This document shows, in pieces, positions 23,399 to 35,395 of a stretch of 64,000 nt of DNA. Position numbers and translations under genes: made by a program. Each line of letters begins with the position of its first letter. Position 1 is the stretch's first letter. Below the pieces are notes generated by a model. The model saw only the letters and a program-made list of their open reading frames with translations. It searched no databases and had not been told where the DNA came from. The DNA comes from Cornus controversa (lineage: Eukaryota > Streptophyta > Magnoliopsida > Cornales > Cornaceae). The stretch spans positions 7,806,501-7,870,500 of the forward strand of contig CM048847.1 of NCBI GenBank assembly GCA_026545225.1, in the 5' to 3' direction.

Positions 23399-24146
23399 GC
23401 CTATATACTCATATATATATGTATATACATATCAAAATTTACACCATAAAACTCCAAATTCGCAGATTAATTATATTTAATCATATGAAAATCCTCTACA
23501 TGAAATTAAACAAAGATCCCAAATTATTAACCCTAATAATGCATAAACATATATATATATACACATATATGCATGAAATCAAACAAGTTAATTAATTATC
23601 TATGTTTACAAGTTCAAAAGGGAAGTGAACATATTGAACCTGCCTTGTGATTTTGAGCAAAATCACCATTTCTCCCTCTTCTAGGCGTCTACCGTTTTCT
23701 CCCTATCTGTCCGTAGAAGCCCTCTGTGCGTATAAACTACTGAACCCTAATTTCTTTTGTCTTATTAAATTTCTTTCTAGAAAACTAAAAAAATAACTCA
23801 TAAATAATTAAACTAATAAATATAAAATATTTAGTCCACCTATACATAAATATATATTGAGCCTAACCCAACAATTTAGCCCAACCTGCTAAAAAATAAA
23901 AATAAAAGAACATGCAGCCCAAAAACCGACCTATTTTTATTATATATATAAAAAACTATATTTAAAACAAATAATTCACACATAATTAAACATAAATCAA
24001 CACTTAGCAGCCATTCAAACATCCACATTAAACAAATAAAAATTGACATTGACAAAATTAACCAAAACCATTTAAATAATTAAAACCAAATTAAATAATA
24101 AAAAACCCAATTTAAAAATCCTCAAATTATGGGGTATTACAATTAA

Positions 24147-24469
24147 TATTTATTTATATATCTTATATTATATAAATATAAAGAACATTAAAACTTAGAA
24201 TCTAATAGTTTGTATCTATATATTATATATTTTATACTTTATATATAAATAGAACACTAGAATTTAGAAGGTATTAGTATTTATTTATATATTATTTATT
24301 ATTTATTATATATATATATATATATATTTAACGGTTCCTATTCCTTGACTTGAAATAGGAACCATAGTGAACGGTTCCTAAAATTTGAAAGCGGAACCAG
24401 AACCGTAGTGAACGGTTCAGTTCGGTTCATGGTCGATTTCTTACAGTTCCAGTTATTTGTGTACCCCTA
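24147..24469. mobile_element. Fragment of a hAT-like nonautonomous element end
   Basis: AT-rich sequence passes into repeated GAACGGTTC and GGAACC motifs (24330-24420) and ends GTGTACCCCTA at 24469. A terminus reading TAGGGGTACAC inward, with subterminal GGTTC repeats, is typical of hAT-type elements. The opposite end is not found here, probably separated by the gypsy insertion ending at 24141. No transposase. Confidence 0.5.
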
Positions 24470-24748
24470 CTTCTAAGATAAGAAATTCTTCCTCACATTA
24501 CCTACAAAAATTTAATTAAAGACTTATTTATATTAAAATATTAGATAGGCCTAAAATATTCTACTTTTACAATTCCACAAAAGTTATAATTAGCATCGAT
24601 CTCGTACGTCGTAAATATCAAAGGTTTAGATTTTCACTAGTTCAACTTTTTTTGACAAATCAGTCACTTTAAAGATTTGATCAAAACTTTTATTATTTTT
24701 AGTTTGACTATTAATAATACTCTTGTTGTCATTTTTATGGACTATGTG

Positions 24749-25371
24749 TAGGGCTACAACTCGGGCAGGTTGGGCGGGTTAGGAGCACAACTCGGGCTCA
24801 ATCCTACATATGAAATGTTTAATCCTAACCCTACTTCCAATCCTAACTACTCAACCTTATCCCAACCCATCCTTAAATTTTTAAACTCGGGTTGAGATTT
24901 CGAGTTTGAAAGTCGGGTTAATTCAGGTTATCTATATCACCAATCTCTATGTTGAAATTTTAAAATTATCTTTAATAAGTTTGACATTAGATTACTCCTA
25001 AACACACACAAAAATTAAGAACTTAATGCAAATTTCTAAAAGTTACAAACAAATTTGTAGGAAATTAATTATCCAAAGTGTTAACATACAATAAATTAAG
25101 ATTTATATAAAGGAAATTGAAACGAAAAAGGTTATCATAATTTGAATGTTACATATAATATATTTAAAAAAAATATATGTATAAAAATATATTATAATTT
25201 GGGTTAGGGTTGGGCTTGGGTTGTTGGCATCTTAACCCAAGCCCAACCCTAATTAAGTTCGGGTTGAGATTTTTCAACCCAAGCTCATCCCTAATTATAA
25301 AAATAGTTGTCTAAACCTGTAAAAAATCAGAATGGGCTCGGGTTACCCAACCCAAGTTGCACCTTGGCCTA
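24749..25371. mobile_element. Complete hAT-type MITE with 8-bp TSD
   Basis: A 623-bp element starting TAGGGCTACAACTCGGGCAG and ending (reverse complement) TAGGCCAAGGTGCAACTTGG. The flanks are identical 8-bp duplications ACTATGTG (24741-24748 and 25372-25379). Both ends carry subterminal CGGG/GGGTTGGG motifs in inverted orientation. The interior is AT-rich with no ORF. TIR sequence and TSD length identify the hAT superfamily; the element is nonautonomous. Confidence 0.88.
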
Positions 25372-25379
25372 ACTATGTG

Positions 25380-25619
25380 TCATCAACATAGTCCTTTTTA
25401 AAAATTGATCGAAAGTCTTATCATTTTTCTTTTGAATATTAATTAATAATACTCTTGATTTCATTCCCAATGAGTATATGTCATGAGAAAATGTCAAAAG
25501 ACTAAGTCTACTTTTCACGCATACATAAAGCTGGCAAAGAGCAGAAATTAACTAGTTGATTGAATCAAATCCAACAATGTTATGTACAAGTACTTAAACC
25601 CAAAAATAGACTTACATAA

Positions 25620-25658
<39 letters not shown>

Positions 25659-25895
25659 TGTGTGTGAACCCATTAATCTCTCAAATGAGAGTCTCTCTTC
25701 AGTTTCTTCGGCGATGATATTTGTTACAATCAGTGGTGACGCACCTATTACACTGAATGACATCAATCACTAGTAACTTACTATATTAAAATAAGTGACA
25801 TTGAATAACATTGTATAATCCATTTAGTAATGTGAGTTACTATTGATAATTACAAATGTCGTAATTGGATACATAGATTGCGAAAAAATCTTAAT
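25380..25895. other. AT-rich intergenic stretch
   Basis: No gene seen. It includes a diverged copy of the sequence left of the MITE (AATAATACTCTTGNTNTCATT at about 25446 versus about 24713) and a (TA)n run at 25621-25656. Confidence 0.6.
25621..25656. repeat. (TA)n microsatellite
   Basis: Uninterrupted TA run; the short ORFs across it on both strands are artefacts. Confidence 0.92.
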
Positions 25896-25899
25896 GAAG

Positions 25900-26040
25900 A
25901 GGATTTTTACTCCTTGCATTCCTAAAGCTTTGTCACAAACCTAGTGGCTACATCATATAAATGTCAAATGTCCTAAATATAACTATTCAATAAATGTCTT
26001 CTTCACATCTACTTGTGGAATCTTATAATTTGGCATTGTG
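25900..26040 (-). pseudogene. Short Ty1/copia RT relic
   Basis: The minus strand gives PQVDVKKTFIE followed, after a frame change, by YDVATRFVTKL. This resembles the copia RT run in which a VDVKTAFLNG-type motif precedes a QPxGFV-type motif. It is only about 45 codons long and heavily decayed, so the call is tentative. Confidence 0.38.
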
Positions 26041-26157
26041 CTTCAATTTAATATCTCAATTATATTCTTCTGTTGAATCTCACTCTGCGCGGTAAGAGTA
26101 GAAGCAAACTATTTACGTTGGTGTAAATTTAGTGGATTAATGCTTTCCAATATTACC

Positions 26158-28928
26158 ATTTTTTTTAACTAAAAGAGAAAATTCATTAAAACTGAGGAGG
26201 AACACATTCAAGGAGTAAAGCCTTCAACAACCATGAAGGCCAAATACTCTAAACAAAATCATTAGATTTGACTGACAACACATGCTTACTTAATGCATGA
26301 GTAACCAAATTACCTGACCTAGGAGTCCACGAGAGGGAGGCAGTAGGGCAGTCCTACAACAGAGAAGAGATGTCTTCAAAGAGAACCATCAAGACTTTAT
26401 TCGTTGGTAACAGTTTCATCATTGTTTTGTAGTCACCTTCAAAAACAACATTATGGTATTTCCACCAATTTGAAGTTTCAAAGATTCTCTTAGGATGAGA
26501 CCTTCAATAACTATTGAATTGTGAACATGGTTACAAAACAATGTGGCAACTTTAAGAGGATGGTGAAGAGAATTTCTCAAAATTAAACCTCCACCACATG
26601 TTTAGTCCACTGCATTATATAAGGCATCAAAGTTTAATTTAAACGAGCCAAACACCGGAGCAGTCCACACTCTTGGTATAGGAGGGATTGCTTCATAAAC
26701 CAATAAACACAAAATCTCCTGCCTACTCACTTCCTTAAATTCATGAAAATCCTTGATTGCTTTATGAAATATGTTACCAAGATCCCAAACTTTGTTGTTG
26801 ACAATAAATTCATTCATGCTATTCTAAATGGTCCAACCGATAAACAAAGCAAGAATGATGCAATATTCAGAATCATCATTGGAGTTCCAAATTCCAATGA
26901 TACTGTGCCAACGTTTCTGCCATAAAATGGGCTGATTGTCGCTAAAATAAAAGTTCAAAGGGCTTAATTTCCATACCTTGTACGCAGTCAGACATAAACA
27001 AAGCATGTGATCAATGGTTTTATCAACATTTCCATAAATCCGATAAGAAGCCTCATCAGTCGCCCTTCTAAATAATAATTGTTGAAAGACTAGGATCCTT
27101 TCATGAAGGCATTGCCAAAGGAAAAATTAAAATTTTTGATAAGTTTTATCTTCCATACTCCTTTCCACATTTTGGTTCTTTCGGCCTTGAAACTATATCC
27201 TTCTTCATTTGAGGGTGGGGCATTGCTAGAAATTAATGAGAGGGCAAGGTAGTAGGCACTCTTAACAGAAAATTCTCCATTAATAGTCATATCCCAGATC
27301 TTGCAATCTAAGCTGCCTGATTCTTTTAGAGGAATTTGAAGGATAAGGTTTCTATCTCGCCAATTGAAGAGCTGAGAAACCAACTATGTTTTTTAAAAGT
27401 GAGAGGAATGGTTGTTGAAATCTGCTATTGATTGAATGTTAGAACCTTTTCTCAACGTAGAGACTGTGAAACAAGATTTCTCAGGCAACCAATTATTAGT
27501 CCAACAGTTAATTGCGTGGCCCTCCCCCACTTTCCATTTTGAATCCTGCGAAATAACTTCCATGGCCGCTTAGATACTTTTCCACACCCATGATGCATGA
27601 GGCTTGGTGGAGGAATTTAAAAAATTATAATTTCAAAAATACTTATCTTTAAACAATTTGAACAACAGGGAATCATCACCGATTTCCATTCGCCATGCCA
27701 ATTTGGCTAGGAGAGCCAAATTAAAGGCTTCAATATTCTTGAAACCAATACCACCTACTTCTTTATATTTGCACAGGTTGTCCCAACTAATCCATTTGAT
27801 CTTGTTTGAGTTTTCCTCCCCACTCCACCAAAAAATAGTAAGTTTGCTAGTGAGGGCCTTGCAGTGATGCTTGGGAATCTTGAAACAGTGCATGGAGAAA
27901 GTTGGAAGAGCTAAGAGAATAGCCTTTATCATAACATCTATTCTTGCCTTGGAAAAAAATTAACTTTGAGAAGTTTAGTTTTTGAAAAAACCTTATCTGT
28001 AATGTATTAGAATGAAACAACTTTTGATCTCCCAATGAGGGAAGGTAATCCCAAGTAATTATTTGCCCAATCAACATTTCTAATACCCAGCAAGAGTCTT
28101 AGTTGGTTTCTTAGGAAAGGAGAAGTATTTGGACAGAAATATAAGAAAGACTTTTCAAAATTAATAAGTTACCCAATTAAAGCTTCATATCGTTATAAAA
28201 TGTGTTAGATTTTCCTCACTTTGATTTCCTTAGCTTGGTAGAAGAGAAGAGCATCATCTTCAAATAGCAAGTGAGAGACCACGGGGCATCCTCAACTAAT
28301 TTTAAGACCTTTAAGGTGCTTTCGTCTCATTGCTTTGCGAATAAGAATTGTGAGGCCCCTGATATAGAATAGGAACAAATAAGGAGAGATTGGGTGGCCT
28401 AGTCTGAGACCTCTAAAAGGAGAAATTTTAGTGCCTTTCTCTCCTTAATTAACACTAAGAGAGACATAGTACTAATGCATTCCACAATCAGCTCCACCCA
28501 CCATTTCTCAAAACAGAGATGCTCCATGAATTTTTGGATGAAAACCTAGTTGACTCTATCATAAACGTTTGCCATATCCAATTTCAGGGCAAGAGAATGG
28601 GAGCTCTGCTCTCCTTTGGACTTTAGGACATGCATAAGATCATGAGCAATGATGATATTATCATGGATAACTTTGCCAGGCATGATAGCACTATAGTTTT
28701 TGCTAATAATTGTAGGAAGGATTTGCTTGAGGTGATTAGCAAGAATTTTGGAAAAAAATTTATACACAACATCACATAATAAGATTGGACAGAACTGTGG
28801 CATATTGCTAGGGTTGCGTACCTTGGAGATTAGGACTAGATTTGTATCATTTAAATTTTTGAGCATATGCCTGCCTTTAGGAAGGAATTGAAAGCTTTGG
28901 TCAAATCGCCCTTGAGGGTTTCCTAGTT
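26158..28928 (-). pseudogene. L1-type LINE: RT, zf-RVT and RNase H (3' part)
   Basis: From 28928 downward the minus strand shows LNDTNLVLISKVRNPSNMPQF, then FCPILLCDVVYKFFSKILANHLKQ and ALKLDMANVYDRVN. The catalytic box is altered to LLFEDDALLF (about 28245-28275; normally FADD). IFWWSGEE, KIKWISWDNLC and GGIGFKNIEAFNLALLAKLAWR follow, then the zinc-finger region (WDMTINGEFSVKSAY) and an RNase H with FKLNFDALYNAVD. A run of T at 26158-26166 on the plus strand fits the poly(A) tail. Frame changes and stops throughout mean it is inactive. The 5' half continues at 59983. Confidence 0.88.
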
Positions 28929-29535
28929 TGTAGAGACTGGAACCAAATTTGACCAATTTTCAAAAAAAATTCATCATTTTCGCTATGAATGCATTTCGAA
29001 TGATGTTTTTGATGTTTTGAGAGTGGAAAACATGTTATGAGATTTTTGGAAGTTTTTGGAACATTCAGAAAATTTTGACTTTTTGATCAAACAGGGCCCT
29101 GGGATGCGGTCTAGTGGGCCTGAAAATTCAAAAAATTTATGAGAAAATATTATTTTTGATATTGCATTTAATGAAATGTTTAATGAATTAAGGAAGTGAT
29201 TTCGAAGCCGTTGGAGTTTTCGAAACTAAAAACGGAGCCCGAGAAGGTACGTTAAGTGATTCGGGGGCATTTTGGTCATTTGGCACCCCAAATATTATAA
29301 ATATCTAGGGCTGAGATATCTCAACCATTTCTCACAGCTCTCTCTCTCTCTAAATCTCTCCCACTTCTTCCCTCCACCTTCTCTCTGCATTTTGGGTGCA
29401 TTCGGCTTGGATTTATGATTCGCCAAAGAAGGAAAGTGTGTAGGGGGCGACTAGGGCTTCGGTTTGAACCGAACAAACTCATGTTTCAGCAAGTTGGAAC
29501 CCACTAGGAATTTTGAGAAGTGCTTGGAAGGTCTT
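28929..29535 (+). mobile_element. Truncated 5' LTR of the gypsy derivative
   Basis: Aligns with 57267-57870 of the 3' LTR up to GAGAAGTGCTTGRAAG.TCTT. At about 29535 it passes directly into gag. About 2.1 kb of LTR, the PBS and the gag N-terminus are missing. Confidence 0.85.
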
Positions 29536-30375
29536 ATGGGTGAGGCCAAATGTTGGTGGAAGTCCATTGTGAACCGTCATGATATTGAAGTAATCAACTG
29601 GAATATGTTCGAAGCGCTATTCTTCAAGAAATTCTTCCCAGTAATAGTGAAAGACTGTATGAGGAGAGATTTCTTCAACTTGACTCAAGAAACAAGGACA
29701 GTAATGGAGTATGAGACTAGATTTACCTCTTTGGCTCGATTTGCGAAAGAGATGATCCCAACGGAAGAGCTGAAGGGCAAACAGTTCATAAGAGGTATTC
29801 GACCCTATTTGTGAGATAGAGTTGGAATTTTGGGCATGACAAGTTATGTTGTAGTGGTGGAAAGAGCACTAATAGCAAAAGAGCTTGGTAATGACAATCG
29901 GAGGATACAAGATAAGGAAATGCGTAATTCTTTTCAAAGTAAACCAAAGAAGAAATAGAAAAAGGGTCCTTATTGATATGTTGGATCAGTGGGACAACAG
30001 ATGACACATTCAGTGCCTATGACTTCTATGTCAATACAGTCGATCGGATTAAGGAGAACGTGTCATCATTGTCAGTAGCCGGGTTACTATAAGTCTGAGT
30101 GTCCCCGCATACATTTGGCAGCAACAGATAGACAAATTTGTTATCATTGTCATCATACTAGTCATATGAAAGTGGATTGTCCTCAAGGACAGGGTGCACG
30201 AGGTAGAACGGAGCCTCTTAACCGCACCAATCGGTTTTTGATAAGCCAACTTGACTCAGTGGCAATACCGTCATCCCTGCCAGTGCAGTCTACTCAGGTT
30301 TTACAAGCAAGTATGAGGAGCCTTCCTAGTGGTTCAAGACAACAGTCCAAGTATAAGAGGACTGGTCCACAGTGA
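29536..30375 (+). pseudogene. Gypsy gag relic with two zinc knuckles
   Basis: Capsid motifs are GEAKCWWKSIV, INWNMFEALFFKKFFP, RRDFFNLTQETRTVMEYETRF and LARFAKEMIP, ending at a stop at 29812-29814. After a frame-disturbed stretch come two CCHC units: CHHCQ-stop-PGYYKSEC (His replaced by Tyr) and an intact CYHCHHTSHMKVDC (C-x2-C-x4-H-x4-C, about 30140-30181). The upstream ORF start lies in LTR sequence (29464), so the apparent N-terminus is a deletion artefact. The next recognisable downstream feature is a tandem array, not protease. Confidence 0.82.
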
Positions 30376-31189
30376 TCGAGGTATGTCAGTGATCTTTGGT
30401 TTATGAGTTATGACAATAATTTATGCAAGTATAGTAATTTGCATATCATGAGTTTGTGTTGTAAGAGTTATGTTATGAGATTGATAAAACATGATGAGTG
30501 TATATGTTTGAAAAACATGCTTTTCGTTTAAGCATAGTCGTTGTAACATGCCTTGTATCTAGAAAGTTTTAATGTATGCTGCATGTCTGATTTTAGTATC
30601 GTAGTTTTGGGGACTTAATGAGTCAAATAAGGGTTTAAAATAGGTTAATTCACGAGATTGGAGATGTACGAGTTATACTAGACTCAGGTTGTGTGAACCT
30701 AGAGCTAGTGGGGACAGGTTGTGATATTTTGATGTCTTCCAAATAGAGATTTTGAGAATGGATTAGAGTTAGACATATCAGTCCTTGTATATATTGGGGA
30801 CCTAATGTGTGCAGTCCATCAGCTTTATGCCACAATGGACAGTTGGGATTGAGAGCAAGAGGGACAAGAATAATATGTTGTCGGGGTCGAACTAGTGGGA
30901 AGAAAAGGCCTGGCCAGCCATTTCTTTTCGATTAGTACTTCTCTTACAATGTGTCAGGTCCAAGTGATTGTTGAATTGATTCGGTGAGTATTGGCAGATA
31001 AAGAAATGAAATTTGAATGTTGTGAGTATAATAACTTTTACTCATAAATGAGTGTATGATTGAAATTGTGATGACAAGAGTAGGTTAGTTTAAACCGCTC
31101 TAGAGGTTGTGAGTACCGATACATGATAGAGTACTTGAGGGAACATATGATATACTTTGAAAGGTGTAGACCCTGGGATGATCATTGTG
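30376..31189 (+). other. Gypsy derivative internal region, no gene recognised
   Basis: No sustained ORF. A short VRVILDSGC at about 30667-30693 resembles the D-S-G protease triad but lacks the flanking family motifs, so it is not called. Confidence 0.5.
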
Positions 31190-32245
31190 ATGCTATCATT
31201 GAGATGCAATTTTGTTTACTGACACATCAGTTAGAGGATCGGTCTCATGTGGACGCAGTTTTGTCTGTTGACCCATCCATTGTGGAGACCCTTGTCATTG
31301 AGGCACATTTTTGTCTATTGATAAGGTGGTGGTGACTCTGGGCGCAATTTTTTCCACTATCCCACTTAAGTGGTATTGTCAATTGGACACAGTTTTGTCT
31401 ATTGGCACACCAATTGAGGATCAGAGTCGTATGGACGCAGTTTTGTCTATCAACCTAATCATTGTCATTTAAACACAGTTTTGTCTATTGACACATCAAA
31501 TGAGATTCTTGTCATGAGGCGTAGTTTTGTCTATTGACAAGGTGGTGGTGACTCTGGGTGCAGTTTTGTCCATTGTCCCATTTGAGTGGTGTTATCAACT
31601 GGACACAGTTTTGTCTATTGGCACACCAATTGAGGATCGAAGTCGTATGGACGTAGTTTTGTCTATCGACCCAATCATTGTCATTTAGATGCAGTTTTGT
31701 CTATTGACACATCAAATGAGATTCTTGTCATTGAGGCGTAGTTTTGTCTATTGACAAGGTGGTGGTGACTCTGGGCGCAGTTTTGTCCATCGTCCTATTT
31801 GAGTGGCATTGTCAATTGGACATAGTTTTGTCTATTGGCACACCAATTGAGGATTGAAGTAGTATGGATGCAGTCTTATCTATTGACCCAATCATTATCA
31901 TTTAGACGTAGTCTTGTCTATTGACACAGGTGATGGTGACCCTAGATGCAGTCTTGTCCATTCTCACATTTGTGGTTGGGGTTGTTGATTAGACATAGAT
32001 TAGTCTATTTGCACATCAGTGGTGGGGGACGCAGTTTTTTCTATTGGCCCATCTACTGTTGATTGGTTGTCGTCACTATGGATGTAGTTTTGTCAATGGA
32101 CATAACCCAGGATATTGTGATTTTCATTGAGTGGTAGTTTGGCCCATTTGACACACCTGGTGTGTGCTTGTTGTCGTTGAGATGCAACTTTGTTTATTAA
32201 CACATTTGTTGAGGTGTGATTTTTAGGATGGGAGACGGTTTAGTC
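31190..32245. repeat. Higher-order tandem array (about 217 bp, five subunits)
   Basis: A core of about 43 bp containing CGCAGTTTTGTCTATTGAC repeats more than twenty times. Five variant cores make a larger unit that recurs at about 31385, 31601 and 31818, so the period is about 216-217 bp. Units decay toward both edges. It lies between gag and the Athila insertion, where pol would be expected. Confidence 0.88.
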
Positions 32246-32842
32246 TATAGAAGTATCATCATGGGTAGTGAGGCCCTAAGAGATTGAGTTTTGATTATCA
32301 TATGAAATTTGATCTGGTTTTGTAACATGACTAGTTTATATGTCATGAGAGGATGACGGTGATAATACCATTGGTTTATCTTGATTAGTTGTTAACCGAG
32401 GAAAAGAAGTGACATGTGAGTAGCAGAATATTCTGCAAACCTTCTTTTCTTGTGAATCACACCTTGTGGTACTAGTGAGAATGAAAGGTTCTACGGATCA
32501 GTTATAAGACTCAGAGAGTGACGATTCCAGACATTTTGGAAATGTGATCGAAATAGTTAAGGATTGAGTTAATAATCCTTAGGACACGTGTGAGATGTGT
32601 AAATTGGATTGTGAACATGGTATTGTCTGGTGTGAGAAATTGGAAATTACAATTAAAGGAGGATGAATTACTAGAAGAGTGGGCGGATTAGGAAGTGAAT
32701 TGGTTGTAGTTTTATGTTCTTGAACTTAGTTAAGAGATAATTGTGGCCTTGGTGGTTACAGTGTGGTGATTGTACTACAATTTTGGAGATGCCTGGACAT
32801 CGGTTGAAGTGTACCAGCAGTTGGATATTTTGTGGAAAGTAT
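32246..32842 (+). other. Gypsy derivative internal region, no gene recognised
   Basis: Stop-rich sequence with no recognised domain. It continues at 57066 beyond the Athila element; AGTAT at 32838-32842 is the target duplication. Confidence 0.5.
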
Positions 32843-34268
32843 TGATGTGGCTAAACTCGGATTATATTGTAAGCTTAATTTTGCCCTTTTTTTATCAAAA
32901 TATAATTTAACCACTCGCAAGAGCACGAATCTTTGTAGATAAGGTTCTATATAGAGGGTATCGATCCCACGAGGACTAGTAGCAATTGTCTTAAAGAAAG
33001 ATTAATTCCACTTTAATCCTAAAAACAGATTTTTTTGAATTTTTGTTTATAAACTATTGCATGAATGAAATGACAATAAAATTAAAGAGTAAAGGATGGG
33101 AGAGAGAACTAGGGTTGGTTTCCACCACTAGCCATTCACATGTTCATAAGTGTAGCAAGCATGGGATTCATTAATTAAATGCCTAACAATGTCATTAGGC
33201 TTGTGACCTCAATGACATATCAAAAGATCAATGTGTTTGTCCACCTATCATAATCCATCTTCAATAAGCATGGCTCTTCAACCTAACTAACTATCTAATT
33301 ACCCTACTCTCTAAGTGAACCTACATGCATCCAAGCTACCTTATCTTGGCATGGTTTATACAAACAAACACAACACATTCATTTAAACACCATTATCTAG
33401 CCATCATTTGCACTTATTGTGGAATATGCAAATGTTGTGCACTCAAATGACAAAATCTACTCTAAGACAAGAATAAATTCCATATCAAATGAATATATAG
33501 AAGAAATGTGTTAGTGTACATGATCACTAGGCTAAATAATCAACATTTAATTACAAATCCCAAGAGCTACAAAAATGAACATGTTTACATGGCTAGGGGC
33601 TTCAACAACACCCTAGTATAGAAGTTAGTTGCTCATGGTTGCCTTGCACTCTTCCATTGATGGAGAAGATGAAGCTTCTTGGTCTGGTTCAACTCCTTCT
33701 CCTCTCTCCCGAAAGTCTCTCCTTCTCTCTTGGTCTCACGTGTGTTGAGAGGTGTGTGAGATATGTGGCTTTTTAGTGCTTTAAGGCTCCTTTTTCAACC
33801 TTGGGGCCCACCATATATATATATATATATCAATACATATATCCCTTGTATCAAGAAGGTCCCCAAGGGTCTTGTTCAAGTCAGACAATCCCCCTAAGTC
33901 GTGCAAAAAGGGAGATTTTGTTGCAAGTGGGAGAGCAGGTGAGCAAGTGGGCAAGTGGCTTCTGCAGAATCTTGATCAATCGAGATTGGATCTCGATTGA
34001 TTGAGATTTCGATCAATCAAAATAAGATCTCGATCAATCGAGATCTCGATTGATCGAGATCAACATCTCGATTGATCGAGATGCCTTTGGCTGCATTTCT
34101 GATTTTTGTTCTTCAGCTGCAAATAGCCTCAAACTTTGCTCCTTTCACTACAATACCTGCAAAACATCAAAAACACAAAAATACTGTAAACATATCTCGG
34201 TAAACGCAAAAACGGAACTAGCATATGCAATAAAAAGGGTTCAAATGCATAGAAATGAACACTTATCA
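32843..34268 (-). mobile_element. E1 3' LTR
   Basis: 1426 bp. It differs from the 5' LTR by about 24 substitutions by eye plus indels, nearly all outside the middle 700 bp. U3 (right end in plus coordinates) carries a palindromic array (33970-34083). A TA-rich TATA-like stretch at about 33812-33835 lies downstream of that array on the minus strand. Confidence 0.93.
33970..34083 (-). promoter_or_regulatory. U3 array of ATCTCGATTGATCGAGAT palindromes (E1)
   Basis: About six half-overlapping copies of TCGATCAATCGA/TCGATTGATCGA, some perfect (ATCTCGATTGATCGAGAT at 34064-34081). It lies about 140 bp upstream of the TATA-like run on the transcribed strand. The 5' LTR copy (56785-56880) is 24 bp shorter and more mutated. 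The same palindrome is arrayed upstream of the third ORF. An enhancer role is inferred. Confidence 0.6.
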
Positions 34269-34304
34269 CACCCCCAAACTTACATATTGCTAGTCCCTTA
34301 GCAA
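34269..34304 (-). promoter_or_regulatory. E1 polypurine tract with adjacent hairpin
   Basis: On the minus strand GTAAGTTTGGGGGTG abuts the 3' LTR and is the expected plus-strand primer site. Just upstream, TTGCTAAGGGACTAGCAA forms a 6-bp stem (TTGCTA/TAGCAA). The identical hairpin and tract occur in E2 (39686-39721). Confidence 0.85.
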
Positions 34305-34723
34305 TGCGATATTACAAAAATAAAATTAACTATCTTATACAAAAGTTTAATCGTGCTCAGTCATCGACTAGATAAAGGGCGATCATCCGTTCATTTCACA
34401 TTTGGCAAATGCAACAAGTATTACAGAACTATGTGGGCATTAGCAAAAATGGACTTTCACAAGCTACAAATAAACGACAGTCCCCACATAATGGCCAGCC
34501 CGAGCAAACATACCAATTCCGACCCCAAAATCCTCTTTGAAAAGTGAACATGCATTCTAACGCGTGGCTTTTGTCATATTTGGAGAAGAAAAAGAACAAA
34601 TCTGTTTTAAAGAGAAAAAATTCATTGAGAACGCTCAACACAGCTGTTCATTATCACAAAACATTCATGATTGCTCATGTGCGGATGACCGTGCAATGCT
34701 TAGCTCTTTTTGCTTTCTTATAA

Positions 34724-34918
34724 GCCCATGTAGCGGCATTGGGCCAATGACTCCCAAACCAATTGGCTTTAGGGCATTAGGCGAAGAAACACCCCTCGGA
34801 CTTAATAACCGAGCTTACAAGGCGATGAGCGTAAGCAAGCCACCCGCTTATTATTGCTCAACCTTGCACACTTATACGCGAATACTCCCTGCTTTAAGGC
34901 ATAGAAATCCGGTTTATT
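34724..34918 (-). other. Noncoding block conserved between E1 and E2
   Basis: Shares ATGACTCCCAAACCA, GGCTTTAGGGCA.TAGG, ACGCGAA.ACTCC.TGCTT and AGGCATAGA...CCGGTT with 40296-40470, in the same order and spacing, while the surrounding sequence is diverged. No ORF is conserved, so an RNA-level role is possible. Confidence 0.7.
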
Positions 34919-35357
34919 GAGTGAGAAGGCTTATTGCATTTATTTCATAATGTTTTTTTTTACAACAACCGGAAGAACTTATTCTTTAAGTTGTTCAGAT
35001 AAAAACAGAAATTTACAAAATTCTCTATCAGACTTATACCCCACAATTTAAAATGCATGTGTGCGAATTTGTACGGTTAAGGACAAATTTAGGGCAAGAA
35101 CTATACGTGCTCATATTTGGACAAAAATGTAGACCGTTCTAGCCTACTATATAGCTTGCAAAAGTGCGGGTATTTACAATATTAAAGTTCTTAACTACCT
35201 GCTGCATTTACCTCGGACATTTATTCGAATGATCTTCCTTTTAAAAGCAAGACATCATAGCAAGCATGAAAAATATCAAGAAAAGAAACTTGCTCTACAA
35301 TGACAATTAATATAACGAATGAACATTGCATGCATATGCAAGTGGTATAGCATACCG

Positions 35358-35395
35358 CACCCCCCAAACTTATATGCAACATTGTCCTCAATGTT
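35358..35395 (-). promoter_or_regulatory. E1 internal PPT-like tract with hairpin
   Basis: CACCCCCCAAACTTA (plus strand) is followed by AACATTGTCCTCAATGTT, a 7-bp stem with a 4-base loop. The E2 counterpart is at 40973-41010. Confidence 0.7.

Larger units (their letters stand above)
21728..24141 (-). mobile_element. Host A 5' LTR, 5' portion
   Basis: Continuation of the LTR split at 11097. It ends at 24141 with the minus-strand start TGTAATACCCCATAATTTG, matching the solo LTR at 8637. Contents are ACCTTATTAGGT subrepeats (22080-22305), a GC-rich block (about 22860-22990) parallel to 7380-7510, and TA-rich tracts. No coding content. The next bases, ATTAA (24142-24146), would be the outer target duplication; the partner lies outside the window or was lost. 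Confidence 0.87.

Noticed and set aside
23335..23595. Isoleucine/tyrosine-rich ORFs over TA repeats (also at 798, 7688 and 25548)
   Set aside because: Translations of (TA)n microsatellites.
30660..30700. Gypsy protease (VRVILDSGC)
   Set aside because: Only the short triad-like string matches; flanking protease motifs and downstream RT are absent.
31190..32245. CRISPR-like direct repeats
   Set aside because: Repeats are continuous and degenerate with no unique spacers, and the context is a plant retrotransposon.
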